Notes: a model not told the origin generated them from the letters alone. DNA of 64,000 nt from DASSJT01 sp963715025 (GCA_963715025.1 CAVQQQ010000009.1:558001-622000); one strand, 5' to 3'; shown: positions 35,043 through 46,695, numbered from the stretch's first letter. Translations and numbers: made by a program.

Positions 35043-36397
35043 GGCTGTCCTCTCGTCAGGAGCCGCCCGCGCGGCTCGTCAGAATCAATGGGTATGCCGG
35101 CCAGCCAGGTCTGGCGCACGACTCCCGTGAGCGCGCGGCCGGCATACGCGGAGACGGCGTTCTTGTGGTGGAGCCGGGCGGGGTCGACCACGAAGGCGTC
35201 GTCGGGCGCGAAGACGCACAGGTCGGCGTCGGCGCCCACCTCGATGCGGCCCTTGCGGGTGAGCCCTGCAGCGTCCGCCGTGCGGCGCGCCATCCAGTTG
35301 ACGACGTCGACCAGGCCGTGGCCGCGGCGGCGGGCCTCGCTCCAGACCGCGGGCAGGCCCAGCTGGAGGGAGGCGATGCCGCCCCAGGCCTGGCCGAAGT
35401 CGCCAGTGTCGAAGCGCTTGAGCTCGGCAGTGCAGGGCGAGTGGTCGCTGACCACGAAGTCGATGCCGCCGTCGGCCAGTCCGGCCCAGAGCAGCTCGCG
35501 GTTGGCCGCCTCGCGGATCGGCGGACAGCACTTGAACTGCGTTGCGCCGTCAGGGATTTCCTCCGCCGTGAAACTGAGGTAGTGCGGGCAGGTCTCGACG
35601 CTGAGCCGCACACCGTCCGCGCGCGCGGACCGGAGCATGGGCAGCGCGTCGGAGCTGGACAAATGCAGGATATGTGCCCGCGCACCGGTCCAGCGGGCCA
35701 GCTCGATGACCTGGGCGATGGCGAGGTTCTCGGCGCCGCGGGGCCGGGAGTGGAGGAAGCGCGAGTAGACACTGCCGTCCGGCGAGGGGGCGTGGTCGAT
35801 CGCGTGGCTGTCCTCGGCGTGGACGATCATCAGCGCGCCGAACGACGCCGTCTCGCGCAGGGCGGCCTCGAGCGCCTCGGGCTCGAGGTGGGGGAACTCG
35901 TCCACCCCGGAGTGCAGCAGGAAGCACTTGAAGCCGAAGACGCCCGCATCGTGCAGCGGTCGCAGGTCGGCCAGGTTGCCGGGCACTGCGCCGCCCCAGA
36001 AGCCCACGTCGACGTAGACCTGGCCGCGGGCTGCGGCGCGCTTGGTCTCCAGCGCGGCCACCGTGGTCGTGGGCGGGATGCTGTTGAGCGGCATGTCGAT
36101 GATCGTCGTCACGCCGCCCGCAGCCGCCGCGCGGGTGGCGCTGGCGAACCCCTCCCACTCCGTGCGCCCCGGCTCGTTGACGTGGACGTGGGTGTCGACC
36201 AGCCCCGGCAGGAGCACCTCGTCGTCGCCCAGGTCGACCACTCGCACCGCGTCGAGGTCGGCTTCTGTAAGGGCGCCGAGGTCGTCCTCCAGAGGCCGGA
36301 TCACGGCGATCCGGCCGTCCTTCACGCCCACCGACCGGGCGGCCTCGCCGCCCTCGGTGACGACCCGCCGCGCCCGGAACAGCACGTCCAGAGTCAC
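35039..36397 (-). CDS. allB: allantoinase
   Basis: A 452-aa cyclic amidohydrolase that opens allantoin to allantoate. The binuclear zinc site is complete: [18 protein letters not shown], the carboxylated lysine in [27 protein letters not shown] and VVSDHSPC. These contexts are those of AllB rather than dihydroorotase or hydantoinase. The GTG start is at 36397, with GTGA overlap to glxK. An inverted pair of GTATGCCGGCC words lies inside the 3' end of the gene. Confidence 0.94.
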   Translation of the reverse strand: MTLDVLFRARRVVTEGGEAARSVGVKDGRIAVIRPLEDDLGALTEADLDAVRVVDLGDDEVLLPGLVDTHVHVNEPGRTEWEGFASATRAAAAGGVTTIIDMPLNSIPPTTTVAALETKRAAARGQVYVDVGFWGGAVPGNLADLRPLHDAGVFGFKCFLLHSGVDEFPHLEPEALEAALRETASFGALMIVHAEDSHAIDHAPSPDGSVYSRFLHSRPRGAENLAIAQVIELARWTGARAHILHLSSSDALPMLRSARADGVRLSVETCPHYLSFTAEEIPDGATQFKCCPPIREAANRELLWAGLADGGIDFVVSDHSPCTAELKRFDTGDFGQAWGGIASLQLGLPAVWSEARRRGHGLVDVVNWMARRTADAAGLTRKGRIEVGADADLCVFAPDDAFVVDPARLHHKNAVSAYAGRALTGVVRQTWLAGIPIDSDEPRGRLLTRGQP

Positions 36398-37539
36398 GGC
36401 GCCACGCTCGCGGGACCGGGGGTGGCAAGGGTCGTCGCGATGTGGGCGCCGATGCGCTCGAGCAGCTCGCCCGGCCGTGCGAACGCGTCGGCCGGGTCAT
36501 CTGCCTCGTCGACCAGCGAGTATGCCGTGTGGATGCCTGCCGCTGCCTGCTGGGCTACGGAGAGGGTCACCTGTCCCGCCACGGCGACGACGGGCACGCC
36601 GGCGTCCTGCGCGGCCGCCGCCACCGCTGCGGGCGCCTTGCCGTGCAGGGTCTGCTCGTCCAGGGAGCCCTCGCCAGTGACGACGAGGTGGGCACCTCGC
36701 AGGGCGTCGCGGAACCCGTTGAGCTCGAAGACCAGCTCCGCTCCCGGTCGCAGGCTGGCACCCAGCACGGCCACCGCTGCGAAGCCCACGCCTCCGGCCG
36801 CGCCCGCCCCGGGCGTCTCCCGCAGGTCGCGCCCGGTGGCGACGGCGACGATGTCGGCCCAGTGCGACAGGGCGCCGTTGAGGAGCGCGACCTGGTCGGC
36901 CGTCGCGCCCTTCTGCGGCCCGTAGACCGCCGCCGCGCCCCGCAGCCCGGTCAGCGGGTTGTCGACGTCGCAGGCGACGACCACCTCGGCCTCCGCCAGG
37001 CGCGGGTCCAGCTCGGAGAGGTCAACGCGTGCAGCATCGAGGAGTTCGCCGCCGCCGGAGCCCACCTCCGATCCCGACGCGTCCAGCACGCGGGCGCCGA
37101 GGGCCTCGACCAGGCCGGCGCCCCCGTCGGTGCACGCGCTGCCGCCGATGCCCACGACGATCCGGCGGCAGCCGGCCTCGAGCGCCGCCGCGACGAGCTC
37201 GCCGGTGCCGCGGCTGGAGGCGGTCAAGGGCTCGAGCTCCCCGCCGGGGAGCTGCGCCAGCCCCGAGATGGCCGCCAGCTCGACCACCGCCTCGGTGCCG
37301 CGGCGCACGAAGGCGGTGCCACACGGCATACCCGTCGGCCCGCTCGCCTCCACCGGCACCCGGGTGAACCCGGCCGCCTCGGCCGCCGCCAGCGTGCCGT
37401 CGCCTCCGTCGGCGACCGGCACCGCGACCACCTCGGCGTCGGGGAGGACCGACCTGATGCCGTCCGCCAGGTGCGCGGCGACCTCGGCGGCCGACAGCGT
37501 GCCCTTGAACTTGTCGGGGGCGATCAGGATCCGGGTCAC
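36394..37539 (-). CDS. glxK: glycerate kinase
   Basis: A 381-aa type-1 glycerate kinase turning glycerate from the glyoxylate branch into a phosphoglycerate. The start [41 protein letters not shown] and [15 protein letters not shown] are family hallmarks. An open frame extends another 500 codons upstream, but that part is the shadow of gcl; the GTG at 37539 gives the family's N-terminus. It follows gcl by 8 nt. Confidence 0.92.
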   Translation of the reverse strand: MTRILIAPDKFKGTLSAAEVAAHLADGIRSVLPDAEVVAVPVADGGDGTLAAAEAAGFTRVPVEASGPTGMPCGTAFVRRGTEAVVELAAISGLAQLPGGELEPLTASSRGTGELVAAALEAGCRRIVVGIGGSACTDGGAGLVEALGARVLDASGSEVGSGGGELLDAARVDLSELDPRLAEAEVVVACDVDNPLTGLRGAAAVYGPQKGATADQVALLNGALSHWADIVAVATGRDLRETPGAGAAGGVGFAAVAVLGASLRPGAELVFELNGFRDALRGAHLVVTGEGSLDEQTLHGKAPAAVAAAAQDAGVPVVAVAGQVTLSVAQQAAAGIHTAYSLVDEADDPADAFARPGELLERIGAHIATTLATPGPASVAP

Positions 37540-37547
37540 GGTGGGCC

Positions 37548-39326
<1,779 letters not shown>

Positions 39327-39384
39327 CGTGGTGCTCCTGGTGCCTTCGTGCCGGTATCCCGTGTGCTGGGTCAGGTGGGACGGC

Positions 39385-40269
39385 TCAGCTGGTGAGCCGG
39401 CCGGAGAGCCGCTCCACGCCGCGGAGCAGGCCCGAGTGGTCGAGACCGCCGTCGCCGTTGGCGCGAGCGGAGGCCATGAGCTGGGCGACGAGGCCGCCGA
39501 CTGGCACGACGACGCCGGCCTCGCGGGCGGCGGCAGTGACGATGCCGAGGTCCTTGTGGTGCAGGTCGATCCGGAAGCCGGGCTGGAAGCTCTTCCTTGT
39601 CATGTTCTCGCGCTTCTGGTCGAGGACCTTGGAACCGGCGAGGCCACCGCCAAGAACGTCGAGGGCGGGGCTGAGGTCGACACCGTAGGCCTCGAGGAAG
39701 ACCACGGCCTCGGCCAGGGCCTGGATGTTGGCGGCGACGATGAGCTGGTTCGCGGCCTTGACCGTCTGGCCGGCGCCGCTGCCGCCCACGTGGACGATCG
39801 TCTTGCCGACCGCGTCGAGGACGGGCTTGGCCGCCTCGAAGTCGGCCGCCTCGCCGCCGACCATGATCGACAGTGTGGCGTTCTTGGCTCCCGCCTCGCC
39901 GCCGGAAACCGGCGCGTCGAGGAGCCGGAAGCCCTTGGCCTTCGCCGTCTTCGCGAGCTCGGCTGTCACGTCCGGGCGGATGCTCGAGAAGTCGATGACG
40001 AGGGTGCCCTTCCTGGCGTTGGCGAACACACCGCCCTCGCTGGCGAGAACATCGTGCACGTCAGGGCTGTCGGGCACCATGACCGCGACGACGTCGGCGT
40101 CCGTGACCGCACCGGCGATCGACTGGGCCGCACGGCCGCCGGCCTCGACCAGTGGCTGGGCCTTCTCGGGGCTGGGGTTGTAGCCGACGACGTCATGCCC
40201 GGCGTTCTGGAGGTGGACGGCCATCGGGCTGCCCATGATGCCAAGTCCGATGAAGGCGATGGTGCTCAT
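39385..40269 (-). CDS. glxR: tartronate semialdehyde reductase
   Basis: A 294-aa beta-hydroxyacid dehydrogenase reducing tartronate semialdehyde to glycerate. Motifs are [15 protein letters not shown] (NAD(P)-binding), [11 protein letters not shown] (substrate loop) and [12 protein letters not shown] with the catalytic lysine. The ATG at 40269 has AAGGAG seven bases upstream; a longer reading frame begins inside the preceding gap without a ribosome site. It lies 58 nt before gcl. Confidence 0.92.
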   Translation of the reverse strand: MSTIAFIGLGIMGSPMAVHLQNAGHDVVGYNPSPEKAQPLVEAGGRAAQSIAGAVTDADVVAVMVPDSPDVHDVLASEGGVFANARKGTLVIDFSSIRPDVTAELAKTAKAKGFRLLDAPVSGGEAGAKNATLSIMVGGEAADFEAAKPVLDAVGKTIVHVGGSGAGQTVKAANQLIVAANIQALAEAVVFLEAYGVDLSPALDVLGGGLAGSKVLDQKRENMTRKSFQPGFRIDLHHKDLGIVTAAAREAGVVVPVGGLVAQLMASARANGDGGLDHSGLLRGVERLSGRLTS

Positions 40270-40298
40270 GTGCGTTCTCCTTGGAGGTCTTGCGGATG

Positions 40299-41126
40299 TC
40301 AGAGGCCGGCGGCGCGGCATTCGCGCGGCAGCCAGCCGAAGCTCTCGGGGGTGGTAGCGGTGGTGGGCTTGTACTCAAGGCCGACCCAGCCGGCATACCC
40401 CCGCTGCTCCAGCGCGCGCAGGCAACCGGCGATGTCCAGGTGGCCTGAGCCGGGCTCCCCGCGGCCGGGCGCGTCGGCGATCTGGACGTGCGCGACCTTG
40501 TCCGCGTGGGTCTCGATGGCGCGCAGGACGTCGTCGCCGTTGTTGGCGAGGTGGAAGAGGTCGCAGAGGAACCCGACGTTCGGCGCACCGTGGGCTCGGA
40601 CCGCATCGACGACCCGGACGGCGTCGTCGGCGGTGCGGAGCGGGTAGGGCTTGGGACCGCTGACCGGCTCGACCAGCACCGTGGCGCCGAGGCGGTCGGC
40701 CGCCTTTGCCGCGAGGGCTAGGTTCTCGAGGGCGAGGGCGTCCTGCGCTTCGGGCGTGGCGTCGACGCGGTTGCCATAGAGGGCATTGAAGCCGCCGACG
40801 CCGAGCCGCCGGCCGATCTCGACCGTGGCCTCGATGTTGTCGCGGAACTGCTGGGAGCGGGCCGGGATCGACAGGACGCCGCAGTCTGGCCCGGCCAGGT
40901 CGCCGGCGAAGAAGTTGAGGCCGGTCAGCTGGACGCCGGCGTCCTGGATCGCCCCCACGAAGGCGTCGGCCTCGCGGTCGGAGGGGACCGGCTGGTCGGG
41001 CCAGGGCCACCAGAACTCGACGGCGCCGAAGCCCTCGGCCGCAGCCGCAGCGGGGCGCTCCAGCAGGGGCAGCTCGGTGAAGAGCATCGAGCAGTTCACC
41101 GTCCAGCGCAGGGTGTGCTCGGTCAT
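40299..41126 (-). CDS. hyi: hydroxypyruvate isomerase family protein
   Basis: A 275-aa TIM-barrel isomerase that interconverts hydroxypyruvate and tartronate semialdehyde. Conserved pieces are NCSMLFTELPLLERPAAAA, NALYGNR, VEPVSG, FLCDLFHLANNGDD and HVQIADAPGRGEPGSG, with the metal-binding Glu, Asp and His residues. It is the first gene of the glyoxylate run. AAGGAGG lies before the ATG, and a tandem operator is just upstream. Confidence 0.9.
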   Translation of the reverse strand: MTEHTLRWTVNCSMLFTELPLLERPAAAAAEGFGAVEFWWPWPDQPVPSDREADAFVGAIQDAGVQLTGLNFFAGDLAGPDCGVLSIPARSQQFRDNIEATVEIGRRLGVGGFNALYGNRVDATPEAQDALALENLALAAKAADRLGATVLVEPVSGPKPYPLRTADDAVRVVDAVRAHGAPNVGFLCDLFHLANNGDDVLRAIETHADKVAHVQIADAPGRGEPGSGHLDIAGCLRALEQRGYAGWVGLEYKPTTATTPESFGWLPRECRAAGL

Positions 41127-41141
41127 TCGTCGCCTCCTTGT

Positions 41142-41179
41142 TTTCCGTTCTATGGAATTCAATTTCCGCTACATGGGAG
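41142..41179. promoter_or_regulatory. tandem operator before hyi
   Basis: TTTCCGTTCTATGGAAT (41142-41158) and TTTCCGCTACATGGGAG (41163-41179) are two copies of the same near-palindrome, 21 bp apart start to start. They lie 16 to 53 bp upstream of the hyi start, so a repressor bound here would cover the promoter. Confidence 0.65.
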
Positions 41180-41280
41180 ACTAGAGGCATCTCGAGCAGC
41201 GCGTCAATCGGGCGGGGCCCTTTTCTCGGAAGAACGAGCAGATATATCCGCGACCTCCCGCATCGGCCGGGCACACCCGA

Positions 41281-41356
41281 CCCCCGCCCCGACCCAGCCC
41301 CGACCCAGCCGCTGCCCCGCCCCGACCCCGCCCCGACCCCGCCCCTGCCCCGCGCC
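41281..41356 (-). repeat. G-rich imperfect repeat (G-quadruplex candidate on the minus strand)
   Basis: The plus strand is a chain of CCCCGACCC, CCCCGCCCC and CCCCTGCCCC units, so the minus strand and its RNA hold many GGGG runs with loops of 1 to 3 bases. That is well beyond the minimum for a G-quadruplex. It lies in the gap downstream of uraH and directly after a nested hairpin in the direction of transcription. Confidence 0.6.
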
Positions 41357-41357
41357 G

Positions 41358-41437
41358 AACCTTTGCTAGCAAGCGATCGATCATCGCGGACATGCTGCAG
41401 CGTGTCCGCCAAGCACCAAGGCCTGCTAGCAAAGGTT
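41358..41437 (-). terminator. nested inverted repeats downstream of uraH
   Basis: AACCTTTGCTAGCA (41358-41371) pairs perfectly with TGCTAGCAAAGGTT (41424-41437). Inside, GCGGACA (41386-41392) pairs with TGTCCGC (41403-41409). The structure starts 54 nt past the uraH stop on the same strand and is followed by the G-rich repeat, so it is probably a terminator of the uricase-permease-uraD-uraH unit. The spacer is otherwise empty of genes. Confidence 0.55.
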
Positions 41438-41490
41438 GGCGAGACGGGGCGCGGCCCCGGGGAGGCGTAGGGCCCAACGGCGTGGTGCGC

Positions 41491-41826
41491 TCAGCTGCCC
41501 CGGTAGGTGGCGTAGCCGAACGGGTTCAAGAGCAGCGGCACGTGGTAGTGCTGATCCGGGTCAGTGATCGTGAACGACACGACCACCTCGGGGTAGAACC
41601 CGGTCACACCGTTCTGGGCGAAGTAGCCGCCGGTGTCGAACCGCAGCGCGTAGTCGCCCACATCGAGCCGGTCTGGACCAAGGTCGCCGATGCGGCCGTC
41701 GCTGTCGGTGAGGCCGTCGCCCAGAACCGTCGGGGACGACACCGACCGCAGCTGCACGAAAAGCCCGACAGCCGGCATACCCCTGCTGGTGTCGAGGACA
41801 TGTGTCGTCAGGGTTCCCACGCTCAC
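41491..41826 (-). CDS. uraH: 5-hydroxyisourate hydrolase
   Basis: A 111-aa transthyretin-related protein hydrolysing the uricase product HIU to OHCU. The N-terminal LTTHVLDTSRGMPA and the C-terminal HYHVPLLLNPFGYATYRGS with the YRGS tail are diagnostic. The catalytic histidines and arginine are in those motifs. The GTG start overlaps uraD by GTGA. Confidence 0.95.
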   Translation of the reverse strand: MSVGTLTTHVLDTSRGMPAVGLFVQLRSVSSPTVLGDGLTDSDGRIGDLGPDRLDVGDYALRFDTGGYFAQNGVTGFYPEVVVSFTITDPDQHYHVPLLLNPFGYATYRGS

Positions 41827-42314
41827 ACCACCTGCCTGAGTCGAAGCATCGCGATCTCGCGCAGCTGGGTCACCGTCTCGCCGCGCTCGGTCTGGTCGTC
41901 ATTCTGGAGCCGTCGCTCGAGCTCGGCGAGGATCTGGGGCGCGGAACGCCCCGCGGCGCGGATCAGGAAGACCCGGTCGAAGCGGTCCTCGTAGGCGCGG
42001 TTGCCCTCGGCCAGGCGTCGGGCCACCTCGGCGTCGGACCCTTCGACACCCGCCTGCTCCCGCCGGGAGAACGCGGCGTCGTGGCCGTTGTCGGACGGCC
42101 GTTCCCCGATCCGCGGGTGCCGTGCCAGCGCCGCGGCCAGCTCGGGATCCGACAGCGTCCGGGCGGCCTGGTCAGCCCGGCCCCACAGCGACTCGAGGTC
42201 GCCGTAGGGCCGGCCGGCCAGGATGTCGTCCACCCAGCGGGGTACCGCGAGGCAGGAGGCCAGGCGTGCCCGGGCCTCCTCCTCGGGCAGGGCGTTGAAG
42301 GCCTCCACGGCCAT
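41823..42314 (-). CDS. uraD: OHCU decarboxylase
   Basis: A 163-aa decarboxylase making (S)-allantoin from OHCU. The catalytic histidine is His66 in ARHPRIGERP, and FNALPEEEARARLASCLAVPRWV and the C-terminal helix region fit the family. The start ATG shares one base with the stop of the permease-OHCU fusion (TGATG). It is the likely active decarboxylase of this cluster, because the fused domain upstream has lost this histidine. Confidence 0.93.
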   Translation of the reverse strand: MAVEAFNALPEEEARARLASCLAVPRWVDDILAGRPYGDLESLWGRADQAARTLSDPELAAALARHPRIGERPSDNGHDAAFSRREQAGVEGSDAEVARRLAEGNRAYEDRFDRVFLIRAAGRSAPQILAELERRLQNDDQTERGETVTQLREIAMLRLRQVV

Positions 42315-44242
42315 CAGTCGACCCCCAGGCTTCGCGCCCGCGCGGTGTGGATCGGGTTGGCCCCGGCCACCAGGTCGTCGAACCGGTGCCCGGCGATCTT
42401 GGCGATCTCGATCAGCGCAGCCGCCTTCTCCTGCGTCGGCGAGTTGTTGAGCCGGTCCGAGCCGTGGCGGATGACCTGCTCGAACGAGTCCTCGTCGCGC
42501 ACGCAGGCGATGAGGGGGAAGCCGAACCGCTCCCGGTACGCGCTGGTCAGTGCCGCCAGCTCGGCGTGCTCGGCCTCGGCCAGGTGGGTCAGCCCGAGCG
42601 AGGACTGGTCGCGCAGCGAACTGGGCCCCTCCTCGCCCTCCGCGACGCTGGTCGCGCCGAGGTCGGGGTAGGACTCGATGAGGAACCGCTGGTCGGCGTC
42701 TCGTCCCGCGAACAGGGCCTCCTGGAAGGCGCGGCGCAGGTCCTGGGTGTCCGCGAACGGCCGGAGCTCGTACGCCTCCTCGACCACCCAGTCGGGGCCC
42801 TGGAACAGGCCGCCGAAGGTCCGCACGAACTCGTCGCGGTCCATGGCGTTGACCTGGTCGAGCCGGATCAGGCCGTCCCCTGGCTGCCCCGCCACGGCAG
42901 GCCCGAAGTCCTTGCCGATGTGGTGGAACACGAGGTTCAGAAGGATCGCCGTGATGCTGCCCAGCGTGATGCCCGAGCCGAAGATGATCTGCGCCCACTC
43001 GGGCACCGCCTTGGCGACCTCCGGCTGGGCGGTCACGTACATCGCGAGCCCCAGGCTGGTCGCCACGATGACGACGTTGCGGTGGTCGTGGAAGTCGACC
43101 CGGGTCAGCGTCTGGATTCCCACGACGGCCACGGTGGCGAACATGGCGAGCGCGGCCCCGCCGAGCACCGGGTGCGGGATCCCGGCCACGATGGCGCCCG
43201 CCTTGGGGATCAGGCCGATCACGATCATGATCAGCCCCGCCGCAGCAACGACGTAGCGGCTCTTGACCCGGGTCAGGCGCACCAGCCCGACGTTCTCGGC
43301 GAAGCACGTGTACGGGAAGGAGTTGAAGATGCCGCCGATCGTCGTCGCGAGGCCATCGGCCCGCAGCGCCCGCGCGATGTCCTCGCGGACGATCCGCTTC
43401 TCCACGATCTCGCCCGTCGCGAAGACGTCGCCGGTGGTCTCGACGGCGGTGATCAGCATGACGACGATCATCGAGATGATCGCGGCGACCGAGAACTTCG
43501 GCCAGCCGAAGTAGAACGGCTGGGTGACGCCGACCCAGCTCGAGCCGCCGACCGCGTCGAAGTGCGCATCGCCCAGCGCCCAGGCGACCAGCGTGCCGAT
43601 GACCAGGCCGGCGAGCACCGCGATGGTGGCCATGAAGCCCTTGAAGACCCGCTGGATCACGACGATGAGGGCGAGCGTCCCGAGGGCGTACGCCATGTTG
43701 CGCCCGCTCGTGGGATCGGACGTCGGGCCTGCCCCGCCCGTGGCGTCGGCAGCCGCGACCGGCAGCAGGGCGATGCCGATGATCGTGATCACCGTCCCCG
43801 TGACGACCGGCGGGAAGAAGCGGATGAGCCGGCTGAAGTACGGCGCGATCAGGAAGGTGAAGAGGCCGGCGACGATGACCGCTCCATAGATGACGAGCAG
43901 GCCGTCGGTGCCCCCACCGGCGGCCGTGCCGATGGCGATCATCGGCGACACGGCGGTGAAGGTGACGCCCTGGAGCAGCGGCAGCTTCACCCCCACCTTC
44001 CAGAAGCCGATCGACTGGATGATGGACGCGATACCGCAGGTGAACAGGTCTGCGTTGATGAGATGGATCAGCTGCTGGGTGGTGAGCCCGATCGAGCTCG
44101 CCAGCAGGATCGGCACGATGACCGCGCCGGCGTAGAACGCGAGGACGTGCTGGAAGCCATAGACGGCGAGCTTGGGGACCGGGAGCATCTGGTCGACAGG
44201 ATGGGTGCGCTTGCCGGCGCGCACGGTGGCAGTGGCGGACAT
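42314..44242 (-). CDS. NCS2 purine permease fused to an OHCU-decarboxylase-like domain
   Basis: A 642-aa fusion. Residues about 20-460 are an NCS2 nucleobase:cation symporter with some 12-14 helices. Motifs are AVETTGDVFATGEIV and AENVGLVRLTRVKSRYV, the binding-site helices of uric acid/xanthine permeases. Residues about 480-640 are a UraD-like domain: DEFVRTFGGLFQGPDWVVEEAY, AYRERFGFPLIACVRDE and EIAKIAGHRFDDLV. The catalytic His-Pro of UraD is Tyr-Pro here (IESYPDLGA), so this domain is probably not an active decarboxylase and may tether or regulate. It starts 82 nt after the second permease and overlaps uraD. Confidence 0.88.
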   Translation of the reverse strand: MSATATVRAGKRTHPVDQMLPVPKLAVYGFQHVLAFYAGAVIVPILLASSIGLTTQQLIHLINADLFTCGIASIIQSIGFWKVGVKLPLLQGVTFTAVSPMIAIGTAAGGGTDGLLVIYGAVIVAGLFTFLIAPYFSRLIRFFPPVVTGTVITIIGIALLPVAAADATGGAGPTSDPTSGRNMAYALGTLALIVVIQRVFKGFMATIAVLAGLVIGTLVAWALGDAHFDAVGGSSWVGVTQPFYFGWPKFSVAAIISMIVVMLITAVETTGDVFATGEIVEKRIVREDIARALRADGLATTIGGIFNSFPYTCFAENVGLVRLTRVKSRYVVAAAGLIMIVIGLIPKAGAIVAGIPHPVLGGAALAMFATVAVVGIQTLTRVDFHDHRNVVIVATSLGLAMYVTAQPEVAKAVPEWAQIIFGSGITLGSITAILLNLVFHHIGKDFGPAVAGQPGDGLIRLDQVNAMDRDEFVRTFGGLFQGPDWVVEEAYELRPFADTQDLRRAFQEALFAGRDADQRFLIESYPDLGATSVAEGEEGPSSLRDQSSLGLTHLAEAEHAELAALTSAYRERFGFPLIACVRDEDSFEQVIRHGSDRLNNSPTQEKAAALIEIAKIAGHRFDDLVAGANPIHTARARSLGVD

Positions 44243-44270
44243 GGCGGGAACCTTTCTGGTGGGGAACAGG

Positions 44271-44309
44271 AGGTATGCCGGCCGGCCAGGCCGCGTTAAC
44301 GGCATACCT
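44271..44309 (-). terminator. hairpin between the two permease genes
   Basis: AGGTATGCCG (44271-44280) and CGGCATACCT (44300-44309) form a perfect 10-bp stem with a 19-nt loop. Like the hairpin at 6715 it is built from the GTATGCC word. It may lower expression of the downstream permease fusion. Confidence 0.5.
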
Positions 44310-44324
44310 CGTGCTGGTCTTGGG

Positions 44325-45731
44325 TCAGGGAGCTGGGCGTTCGGCGGTCTTGCCCGACTCGTCGGGTGTGACGCCCACGGGCGGCGCCGCGGACGGCACG
44401 GAGGGTCTGTGCCGGTGCGCGGCCCGCAGCTCGTTGAAGAACAGGTTGAGCAGGACGGCGACGATGCTCGCCGCGCAGATTCCCGAGTCGAAGATGGTGG
44501 CGAACCACTCGGGAAAGGCGTCGTAGAACGTGGGGACGGCGATGGGTACAACGCCGACCCCCAGGGCGGTCGCGACGAGGACGATGTTGAGGTTCCCCTC
44601 GAAGTCGACCTTGGAGAGCGTCCGGATGCCGCTGGCGGCGACCGAACCGAAGAGGATGATGCCGGCGCCGCCGAGCACGGGCAGCGGCACTGCGGCGACG
44701 ACCCGGCCTAGCACCGGAAGGAGTCCGAGGACCACCAGCACCGAGCCGCCTGCGACCACGGCCCAGCGGCTCTTGATACCGGTGATCGCGACGACTCCCA
44801 CGTTCTGGGCGAACGCGCTGGCCGGAAAGCTGTTGAAGACCGGCGCCACAGTGGTCGCCAGCATGTCGGCGCGCAGGCCGTCCCCGACCCGGCGGGGGGT
44901 GATCTCGGTGCCGACGATCTCGCCGACCGCGATGATGTCGGCGGTGGTCTCCGTCATGATCACGACGATCACGATCACCATCGAGACGATGGCGCCGGCC
45001 TGGAACACTGGGGCGCCGAAGCTGAACGGCCTGGGGAAGGCCGCGATGGAGCCGGTGCCGACGCCGGAGAAGTCCGCCTGGCCGACCAGGGCGGCGAAGG
45101 CAGTCCCGACGACGAGTCCCAGGAGGATGGACAGCCGGCTGACCGGGCCCCGCACCAGCCGGGTGAGGAGCAGGATGACGGCGAGCGTGAAGGCGGCGAG
45201 GCCGATCGTGGAGACTGAGCCGTAGCCGGGCGCCGTGGGATTGCCGCCCATGGCCCAGCGGACCGCCACGGGGAGCAGCGAGACGCCGATGACGGTGATG
45301 ATCGTGCCGTTGACCACCGGCGGGAAGAACCGCACCACCTGGGAGAAGAACGGGCTGATGGCCAGGCCCACGAGTCCGGCGACGATGATCGACCCGAAGA
45401 CCGCGCGAAGGCCGCCACTTCCGGTCGCCACCGTGGTCATGGTCGAGACGCTGGCGAACGACGTGCCCTGCACGAGTGGCAGCTGGGAGCCGAAGAGCGG
45501 CAGGCCGGCACTCTGCAGGATCGTGGCCAGGCCGCTCACGAAGAGCGCGGCCGACACGAGGAGGGCGATCTGCACGCTGGTGAGACCGGCGGCGCCTCCC
45601 ACGATGAGCGGGGGCGCGATGACGCCGCCGTACATCGTGAGGATGTGCTGGACGCCGTAGGCGTACGTTGGGCCGAGCGGCAGTCGCTCGTCCTCGGGCC
45701 GCATGGACTCCGACACCGTGGTCGAGTTCAT
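44325..45731 (-). CDS. NCS2 purine (urate/xanthine) permease
   Basis: A 468-aa nucleobase:cation symporter-2 with the usual helices and the motifs IMTETTADIIAVGEIVG and FAQNVGVVAITGIKSRW. The AQNVG stretch is typical of purine rather than uracil transporters. Next to uricase it is most likely a urate or xanthine importer. It starts 46 nt after uricase. The C-terminal tail is a short Pro-rich cytoplasmic extension. It is only distantly similar to the next permease, so it is not a recent copy. Confidence 0.88.
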   Translation of the reverse strand: MNSTTVSESMRPEDERLPLGPTYAYGVQHILTMYGGVIAPPLIVGGAAGLTSVQIALLVSAALFVSGLATILQSAGLPLFGSQLPLVQGTSFASVSTMTTVATGSGGLRAVFGSIIVAGLVGLAISPFFSQVVRFFPPVVNGTIITVIGVSLLPVAVRWAMGGNPTAPGYGSVSTIGLAAFTLAVILLLTRLVRGPVSRLSILLGLVVGTAFAALVGQADFSGVGTGSIAAFPRPFSFGAPVFQAGAIVSMVIVIVVIMTETTADIIAVGEIVGTEITPRRVGDGLRADMLATTVAPVFNSFPASAFAQNVGVVAITGIKSRWAVVAGGSVLVVLGLLPVLGRVVAAVPLPVLGGAGIILFGSVAASGIRTLSKVDFEGNLNIVLVATALGVGVVPIAVPTFYDAFPEWFATIFDSGICAASIVAVLLNLFFNELRAAHRHRPSVPSAAPPVGVTPDESGKTAERPAP

Positions 45732-45777
45732 CGTGGTCTCCCCGTCTCCCCGCGCTCAGCGGACGGTCAGACGATGG

Positions 45778-46695
45778 TCAGCAGAAGCCCGGGACGGTGA
45801 GCCACGCATCCCCGGCATCGGATGCGTCGTCACGGGTCACGGTGGCTTCGATCAGGCCATAGGGCCGGTCGGCGGCGATGAAGACCTCGCCGTTGTTCTC
45901 CAGGCCGAACGGCGCCAGGTCCACCAGGAAGTGGTGCTTGTTCGGAGCCGAGAACTTGATCTCGGCCACCTCCGGGTGCCCCTCGAGGACGGCGCGGCCC
46001 ATGGCGTAGAGAGTCTCCTGGAGCGCCCGGCTGTAGGTGACCGCAAAGGTCTCGAGCAGGATCCGATGGATGTCGTCGTACGACTTGTTCCAGTCGGTGC
46101 TCTTCGGGAACTCGCTTCCCTCGTAGCGCCACCGGGCCACCAGCGAGGTGGCGAGGATACGGTCGTCGGCCTCGGCGAGGGTCGTGTACTTGTCTTTGAG
46201 GTAGCCCTTGAACTCCGAGCCGGTCGACTTCAGCACCACGAGATCCTTCAGGCCGGAGACCACCCACGCGCGGCGATGCTCGCCAGTGCCGTCGACCGTG
46301 ACGACGGTCGTGCGGGTGTCACCGCCGCGGCGCACGAAGGCATGGTCATGTCCCTGACCGCCCACCTTGATGCGATCCCATGCGTACTCCTCAACCTCGA
46401 TGCGCGCGCCGGTGGCGGCGTCCGCCGCCTCGAGGAAGCGGTCGGCCAGGCTGAGGGCATAGTCCTCGGGCGAGGTGATGCCCTTCTCCTTGGCGAACGC
46501 GAAGGCGGTGTTCTTCTGGGTGTCGGTCGGCAGGACGCTCGTCTGGTCGCCCGCCGTGTGCGCCGCGGTGAAGTCGCCCCGCAGCGAGGTCGAGACGTTG
46601 AGGTCGCGGATCTCGTGGCGGGCGGAGTCGCGGTAGACGCGGACGACGCGGTTCTCCGCCTTGCCGTACTGGTTGGGTCCGAGAACGATGCTCAT
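45778..46695 (-). CDS. urate oxidase (uricase, cofactor-free)
   Basis: A 305-aa tunnelling-fold uricase oxidising urate to HIU. Motifs are NQYGKAENRVVRVYRD, the catalytic threonine region LPTDTQKNTAFAFAKEKG, FKGYLKDKYTTL, and FSAPNKHHFLVDLAPFG with the Asn/His pair around the substrate. The ATG at 46695 gives the family's usual N-terminus, although its ribosome site is weak. A TTG at 46731 would add 12 residues. A tandem operator lies about 160-200 bp upstream. Confidence 0.94.
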   Translation of the reverse strand: MSIVLGPNQYGKAENRVVRVYRDSARHEIRDLNVSTSLRGDFTAAHTAGDQTSVLPTDTQKNTAFAFAKEKGITSPEDYALSLADRFLEAADAATGARIEVEEYAWDRIKVGGQGHDHAFVRRGGDTRTTVVTVDGTGEHRRAWVVSGLKDLVVLKSTGSEFKGYLKDKYTTLAEADDRILATSLVARWRYEGSEFPKSTDWNKSYDDIHRILLETFAVTYSRALQETLYAMGRAVLEGHPEVAEIKFSAPNKHHFLVDLAPFGLENNGEVFIAADRPYGLIEATVTRDDASDAGDAWLTVPGFC

